A DNA stretch of 64,000 bases from Microvelia longipes (lineage: Eukaryota > Arthropoda > Insecta > Hemiptera > Veliidae). This document shows, one piece after another, positions 57,958 through 64,000 of this stretch; the stretch's first letter is position 1, and every line of letters begins with the position of its first letter. A program made the translations under genes and the position numbers. The DNA is taken from the NCBI GenBank assembly GCA_018340805.1, contig JACMZG010001913.1, positions 34,240,450 to 34,304,449 on the forward strand, read 5' to 3'. A model generated the notes under the pieces. The model saw nothing but the letters and a program-made list of their open reading frames with translations, was not told where the DNA came from and did not search any database.

Positions 57958-58649
57958 GCTCTTCGTGAATTTATTTTGAATAAACTTTAATAAATGTGTA
58001 ATAATCTAAAATCTAAAACATAAAATAAATCTCGTTAAATCTGTTATCTTTATTACTAAATTGCACTAGATATTTACCTATAATAGTTCATTGACTATAA
58101 GACTTGGCTAAAAAGCCTTTGGCAAACTAAAAGTTTGCCAGGTTTCTCAAATAAATAGAGTTAATGCAAACTTATAATTAAAGTGGTAAATACAGAAGAC
58201 ACATCTGTCGCATAAAGCCAAAGATGTATAAGAGTATTATATTCTGAGTACAAATATTTCTTATTGTTTCCTCTTGGGAGAAAAATGGAAGAAAGGTATA
58301 TATTATAATTATTTTGATGTAATATTTTTAACTTTGCATCTTTAAATTGATTAATTTTAGCGAATTTCCTTTCAGACGAAATTCTTTCACGAGCAAGACA
58401 GAAGTAGTTCTTTCAGAGGCCCCTAATCACAAAAAAAGGTTTGGTGAAACTTATATTTTTATTTTTAATAAAGTCAGATACATTGTAAATTGGTCTCTTG
58501 ATGAGAAATTCTTACTTATTTTTAAATGAATAGGTTTTATCTGCCACATATTTTAAATCTTGCGGCAAAGAATTAGACAAAACTACCCTAGAACATTCAG
58601 AACTACTCTTATGATTCCTTGTTTTCCTTTCTATTTTTATTATATTTTT

Positions 58650-59312
58650 TTGAGTGGTTTTCACAAAGTTCTTGTTGTTTGTTTGTGTGTTGTCTGTTAT
58701 CATCGTAGCTTCCAGCGTATATACTTGAGTATATACTTGGTTCGAAAATACATTTTTAGTGCTAATTGTGTTCTTCGGATAATATTTTTTATAACGTCAT
58801 TAACAGGAAATAATGATTTAGCTAAAATTTCGAAATTCATAAAAACAGAAAAATTTTTATTGATTGAAAATTGGCACACATAGCTATGTAGAAGACCAAC
58901 AAATGAGCCAAGTGTCATCTGATAATTAGTATTAGTTCAATTTGTCTAGAATGTACATTTTTACAAATTTTAAAAAATTGAAGAACAATATAATTGAGTT
59001 GAAAGTTAGTACAAATATATTTCTATATGCAATAAATAAGTTTCGTTTCAATATGAAAGCACATCTACGTTGTTTCGAAACATAAAGGTTAAGCACCATC
59101 CAGCGAAGTCAATGTTTGGATAGGTGACCGCTAGGAATTAAACTAATGTTTTGAGTGTCTGTGAAGCAAAGCAAGTCCGTAAACGGGTTGCAGTATAAAT
59201 ATGGCGATTTTTATACTCTGAGGACGAGTGAAGCGAGTTCGAAGTAGTGGGGATGAACTGAGCGAATCCGATTTAGCGAGTTTAGTCACGAGGTACCCCG
59301 TACCCGATTTTT
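58650..59312 (+). repeat. 5S-derived repeat with the clearest 5S block
   Basis: From GAGTGGTTTTCACAAAGTTC through ATCATCGTAGCTTCCAGCGT and TAACGTCATTAACAGG to the 5S-like block at 59071-59137 (AAAGGTTAAGCACCATCCAG ... TTTGGATAGGTGACCGCTAG), then GAGTGAAGCGAGTTCGAAGT and the closing GAGGTACCCCGTACCCGATT. Confidence 0.75.
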
Positions 59313-59319
59313 TTCAATG

Positions 59320-60480
59320 TTTTATCGTTACTAAATATTTTAATGTTGGTGAAAGTATTTTATTTTTTGAAATCCCGTCAAGTGTGAAGGTAGATAGAGA
59401 CAAGTGCGCCCCGCATCAAGGTTACCTAACACTCCGCCTACCTTCCATATTTTCAATAATATTCTATTGAGACATCATCTCAACCAATTTTCCATTTTTG
59501 GTCTTATTTTAAACTTTAATAATAGACAAACCGTAAAAAATATGTTTTGTTTATAATTCTATTTGTTTTTAATTTCCGTTTTTAAAATATAATCAAAATA
59601 TGAAAGAATGGCTTGTTTGTTTTTATTCATACATTCATAAACAGCCTAGGCAAAAATATGTTTGCATTCTGTTCCGTTGAGTAGATATACAAAAACGATC
59701 TCAAATTATAATTAAGTATGAAGTATTACAATCAAAGTATAATTAAGTATTGTAATTAAAACAAATGTATATTAGTACATGGTCGCCTCCGTTATGATAA
59801 AATTTAATGAATTGTTAATTTGAAATCATTAAACTTTATTAAAAAAAAATATTAAAAAAACTATTCGTGTTTTGTAAAACTCGGTAGTACCAAATTATAT
59901 TTACAAATAAGGAAATAGAAATAATTTTTTTAATGAGGATTGTATTTTAAAACAAATATTGAATAAATTATTATTAGATTCAAAATTTTATTATAATTGA
60001 ATTAGGTAAACTAAGAGGCTTAAATGTGCTCAGGAACGAAGTACATAAAGTCTTAAAATAGAATATTCATAAATTGGGGGCGTCTATTGTTGAATCTTTT
60101 CCGGAATATTGGCCGGAAAAGTAATTCATGTTATTCGTTGAATTTACAAGTTTTGACGTATACTATTTGAAATGTTTGACGAGTCATTATTGTGGGTTAT
60201 TGACGTCATACATATTTCACAAACAAAATGGTTCTAGACATTTATGATTTTGGTACAATGTTTAACATCTCTGGATAACATCTTTTGCTGACAAAACATC
60301 GAATAATTAGAGAATAAACAAATCACAAATTTTATAATAATCATAGATTATAGATGATACGGCGAACTAAATCAAAATAAAGAGACAGGGCACGTTGGAT
60401 TACAGATTCTTCTTAAGTAGAATATTCAGCAATACGGACACATCGATTAATATGTCTTTAAAAATTTAATCCAACCCTTA
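59320..60480. other. Gene-free AT-rich stretch
   Basis: No gene was seen. TGACGTCA at 60201 with TCATTATTGTGGGTTAT before it is a small piece of the 5S-type repeat. Confidence 0.4.
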
Positions 60481-60481
60481 A

Positions 60482-60838
60482 TTGTCAAAAGATAACCTTT
60501 ATATAAATGAAATGTCTCTGTTAGTTGGTTATGTTTATAACGTGCGATACGTAAAAAAGTCGAAAACTGCACCTAATGTGGACAGCATTGAACATAAGGA
60601 TCAATGTGAATTAAAAGTAGGATCGTCCTCCAATACCCTCTGTCAGTGTAGCCATGCAGGTCGTGTCTTAGCACCTTATGCTATAAGATACGTAAACAAT
60701 GTAACCACAAGTAAACATAGCGTATTGTTGCGACTCATGCAACACGTTCCTCTAATATTTTTAGTTAAAATAAAAAAAGAATCAGCATATTATGATGAAT
60801 GTATTAATATCACCGTTGGTAATATTTATAAATCTTAA
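60482..60838 (+). CDS. Unrecognised 118-codon ORF
   Basis: An open frame that is long for such AT-rich DNA: MSLLVGYVYNVRYVKKSK near the start, a Cys/His patch LCQCSHAGRVLAP in the middle, and ECINITVGNIYKS at the end. I recognise no domain, signal peptide or transmembrane span. The visible start, at 60482, is not ATG (TTG codon); ATG follows at 60509. It could be a retroelement scrap, an exon of an unknown gene or chance. No neighbour gives context. Confidence 0.2.
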   Translation: MSKDNLYINEMSLLVGYVYNVRYVKKSKTAPNVDSIEHKDQCELKVGSSSNTLCQCSHAGRVLAPYAIRYVNNVTTSKHSVLLRLMQHVPLIFLVKIKKESAYYDECINITVGNIYKS

Positions 60839-61142
60839 TCGCACAAAATTTTAATCTAAGTGATAGTGGAATAGCCATATAAAATATATCGCCGAACGTC
60901 GTCAATTGCCGGAAAATCTAAACTAGGGCCAGTAAACAACATATTCAAGTGGGGAGTTGTTTTCAACTTCCCGAAACCGACAGGGATGTTTTGGGGCCTG
61001 TGACTAGAATGAAAATGGTTCAGAGTCAGTACCAGTAAGCGAAGGTTATACTTAGTTGAGTGAGATTTAAGACAGGGGAAACGCTACGGGGTTAAGCGTG
61101 AAAATAAAATAATAATAAGAATGTATACTATACAATTAAGTT

Positions 61143-61145
<3 letters not shown>

Positions 61146-61181
<36 letters not shown>

Positions 61182-61217
61182 ATATTAATATATATATATA
61201 TATATATATAATATATA
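61146..61217. repeat. (TA)n microsatellite
   Basis: TA alternation with TTTATA interruptions. Confidence 0.95.
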
Positions 61218-61526
61218 ACCTTATTAAAAGGACTTTTTCTTTGTGGAAAATGTTTTTACCGTTTAAATACAAAGTTTAATTGTGCCTTATAAACTCTTTA
61301 CTTGGAACAATCTTTTTTCAAATCCCATTCTATGTATTCATCTAGTAACAATGAACAGGTTTTACGCTAAAGTACACATTTTATTTCTCTTAAATAAATA
61401 TTTTTTCTATTTAGATAAAATTGTATATTAGGCTATTACATATAAAAATCATTTATAATTATATATAATAATCAGACATAATTTTGTTTGACAGAGGTGA
61501 AACAAAGAATGCGCTAAGACGGGATC

Positions 61527-61529
<3 letters not shown>

Positions 61530-61571
<42 letters not shown>
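61530..61571. repeat. (TA)n microsatellite
   Basis: Pure TA run of about 42 bases. Confidence 0.95.
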
Positions 61572-61574
<3 letters not shown>

Positions 61575-61579
61575 TTTAT

Positions 61580-63260
61580 GTAGTAATTTAAATTAAACTT
61601 GCTACAAAAATCAACCTCAAGAGGAAACTAAATCTAATGGAAACCAGGTTGTTGTGACGGCATTAACCCGGTCTGCTAGGACAGCAAAATTTTTAAACAA
61701 TCAGTTAAATTCAAGGTTATATTTTGTTTCCGCGAAAAAGGTCATTGTTTATGTATTTGGGGCGTTAAATAGAATGAAACGGTTCCAAAGTCGATACGAC
61801 CACTCTATGTGACCAAAAAGTCGAAAACCTCGAAAACCTATTGTAAATACTAGAAACCAAAACTGGGGTCAATGAAAAATAAGTTTCAAGTGGGTCGCAA
61901 ATAGTATAAAACTTATGTGGAACCGATACGAACAATTAATGGTTTTTTGAAAAAACAATTACCGGAAATCCTAAGATACAGTTTGAAACCTACATATTTC
62001 AGCTAGGGAGTTTTCGATGTTTATTGGGTATTTTAGAATTTTATTGACAATTTTAGAAAAATAGTTTTGTAACTAACAGGATAATTGTGCGCATTTCCTT
62101 TGAAAAGTACAGTAAAGTGCAGTGCTTATTACTTAAGTAACTGCCTAAGTTTTGAACCAAGAAATAAATTGTTAAGTATGGAAACACAGGTTCCAATGAA
62201 ATTTCCATCGATTTTTTTGTTGTTTTATTATTTTTATTTAACAACAGAATTGTTTTTATTATTTTTATTTTTTGATATATTATTTTTTACCTTATGATAT
62301 AGCATCATATTCAAGAGCTGTTATATAAGAGCTAATAAAAGACGGCAGTAAGCTTTTTACTGTAAGCTCTTCTACTTAAATAGAACAGTAGCTCTATTTT
62401 AGGGTGCTTCCTGGGTGGTAAATGCATTGTGGAATGAAGTGTACGCCATAAATCTATACTGTTTCCACTAAATCAGGTTATATAAAGTGGAAGCATAAAT
62501 TAAGTCTCATATCCTGCACCTTATACTGTCACATTCTTCTCAAACCACTCCCTCTATGGTTTTCTTTTGTTAAATCTTTTAGCTTTGATTTTTCACGCTC
62601 AAACCTTCTTTGAGACTAAATAGGCTCATTAAGGGTTTATCAGTATAAAGTATTTTCACCGAGTTATTTTCTTTTCTTTCCTTTCAATACAGCTTTAGAT
62701 TGCCATTTTATTATATCATTCGTAAATATTAACAAAAGTAGGTTAAATATGTGACTTCTAGAACAGTTTTATCGAAATGCCGTAAACATGTAAATCCATC
62801 ATAATAATCTGATTAAATTATTTTATGACGTTTATAGTGGTTATATATATTGTCTGTATGTGTATATGTGTGCGTGTAGGCATGTATGTGTCACGCATAA
62901 TTGTCACTGTGTTCATGCTGGAAAGTTAAAACTGGGCATAAAATCAGAATTCTAGCTATGATGTCTTGAAAATAAAGTTTTTAGACAATGTCATCTAACA
63001 TTTTTAAAAATTTACGCTATGCACCGCTCTAAGAAACAACTAGATCCACTAAATTTTCGTTGTAATATTAGTTACCATTTTAAAGTATTGAATTTATAAA
63101 CTTTTAAAAACTATAACTCTTAAACTTTTAACTGTTTTTTGAAGGAGGACATTATCGAGAACAAAAACATAAACAATAAAACTTTGTTCTAATTAGTAAA
63201 TTTAATTTATTTTGCAATAATTATATTTTCGTCTCAATTTCATTTAACTTTCAATAAATA
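61580..63260. other. Gene-free AT-rich stretch
   Basis: No gene. Small repeat pieces are visible: GCGCATTTCCTTTGAAAAGT (62090, 49118 family) and a possible 5S-type fragment near 62850-62960 (CATGCTGGAAAGTTAAAACT). Confidence 0.35.
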
Positions 63261-63264
63261 AGGA

Positions 63265-63500
63265 AAAATGAGTTGTGGAGTTTCAAGTAATGAAATAAAA
63301 CAGAGTCTCTCCACTAATGATATATATTTGACATAGCCAGCTTGTCAGCTACAAGCCTCTAGACAAAACTGTAACCGCTGTCTCCTAACTCTTTTCTTCG
63401 CTGCTCGCCGGCACTGATGATGATCTGTTAAGATTGAAAGCTGGCTATGTCAAATATATATCATTAGTGGAGAGACTCTGTTTTATTTCATTTCAATAAA
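63265..63500. mobile_element. Foldback repeat of the 'gagtctctccacta' family, copy C
   Basis: GAAATAAAACAGAGTCTCTC at the left is mirrored by GAGAGACTCTGTTTTATTTC at the right. The left arm is shortened. The right arm has the least damaged hammerhead-like core of the family (63410-63451). Confidence 0.85.
63410..63451 (+). ncRNA. Hammerhead ribozyme-like motif (candidate)
   Basis: CTGATGA at 63414-63420 and GAAA at 63436-63439. Stem I: 63410-63413 with 63448-63451 (one G-U). Stem II: 63422-63426 with 63431-63435, loop GTTA, but with an extra T63421 after the core. Stem III: AGC 63439-63441 with GCT 63444-63446, a two-base loop. Cleavage would follow A63447. The short stem III resembles that reported for Penelope-type hammerheads. 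The bulged T makes activity doubtful. Confidence 0.35.
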
Positions 63501-63509
63501 TACTTTTTT

Positions 63510-64000
63510 TGAGGTAGTACGTAATTGAGCACTTTATTGGACCGTTTTTAGGATGAGAAGCCAATCATTATTGTTATAGGAGGTTATTTAGTACTTTTCA
63601 CCTCCGAGGACAATATAAATGTAAAAAAAACTCCTAGGACGTAAAAGTAATTCATATGTTGCCGCCATTACTGTAATGTAGCGTGTTCAAAAAACAATCT
63701 GCGTTAAACCTTTATGAGTTTTCTTTAAAAACGTTCATTTTGTTTCTGTTTTCGTTTTTAAAAGGTGTTCTAATTGACAATTTTTGTGTGTTTATTTGTA
63801 AAGCTTTTACATTTTTGAGAAAAAGTGTGAAGCTATGGATGAATTTAATGACGACGATAATATGGATTCAATTGGACGTTTGTTTTTTTTTCAATCAAGT
63901 ATATCGCGCAGTTTAATGAGTGCTATTTTTTGATTTTTTTTAATGAGTGCTTTATTTAATGAGTGCTACCTCAAAAAAAATAGTGTATGCCATTCGGCTG
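63510..64000. other. End of window, nothing recognised
   Basis: A 77-codon ORF at 63683-63916 shows no motif. TTTAATGAGTGCTATTTT-type units repeat three times at 63914-63968. Confidence 0.4.

Overview
This is animal nuclear DNA, most likely from an insect. It is AT-rich, its genes are split by GT-AG introns, and it is full of (TA)n microsatellites and decayed retroelements. The insect call rests on a tyrosine decarboxylase of the arthropod tyramine/octopamine type. No operons, CRISPR arrays, prophage or other bacterial features were seen. Protein identities come from remembered family motifs and splice-phase bookkeeping, not from a database search.

Three genes are supported. (1) The last six exons of Mic60/mitofilin, + strand, 1-7012; the 5' part lies outside the window. 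(2) A nearly complete tyrosine decarboxylase gene (Tdc), - strand, with eleven coding exons from 44373 down to 21661. All exon phases agree, and the pyridoxal-phosphate residues fall at H193, D273 and K305. Its last 3' exon and its promoter exon are not certain. (3) A single-exon F-box plus FBA-domain gene, - strand, 28151-29191, nested in a Tdc intron.

About nine tenths of the window is non-coding. The commonest dispersed repeat has a 5S rRNA-like segment and ends in short inverted repeats (ACTTTTCCTCAT / ATGAGGAAAAGT); more than a dozen whole or partial copies are present. One copy in Tdc intron 1 appears to have grown a 54-bp satellite of about 25 units. Other elements are a foldback family with a hammerhead-like core, a second family of about 300 bp, several long-inverted-repeat elements, a MITE with 47-bp perfect ends, two tRNA-like SINE pieces, three dead LINE fragments and two Penelope-like (GIY-YIG) relics. 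Tandem arrays of 26, 40, 50, 51 and 54 bp units also occur.

Layout: 1-7160 Mic60 end with repeat-filled introns; 7160-21600 gene-poor repeats and a LINE relic; 21661-44392 Tdc with the nested F-box gene, a Penelope relic and arrays in its introns; 44400-64000 gene-poor, with two LINE fragments, a Penelope relic and 5S-type repeats. The three genes share no evident pathway: Mic60 shapes mitochondrial cristae, Tdc makes tyramine, and the F-box protein would recruit substrates to an SCF ubiquitin ligase. The unusual material lies in the repeats, not in a new gene system.
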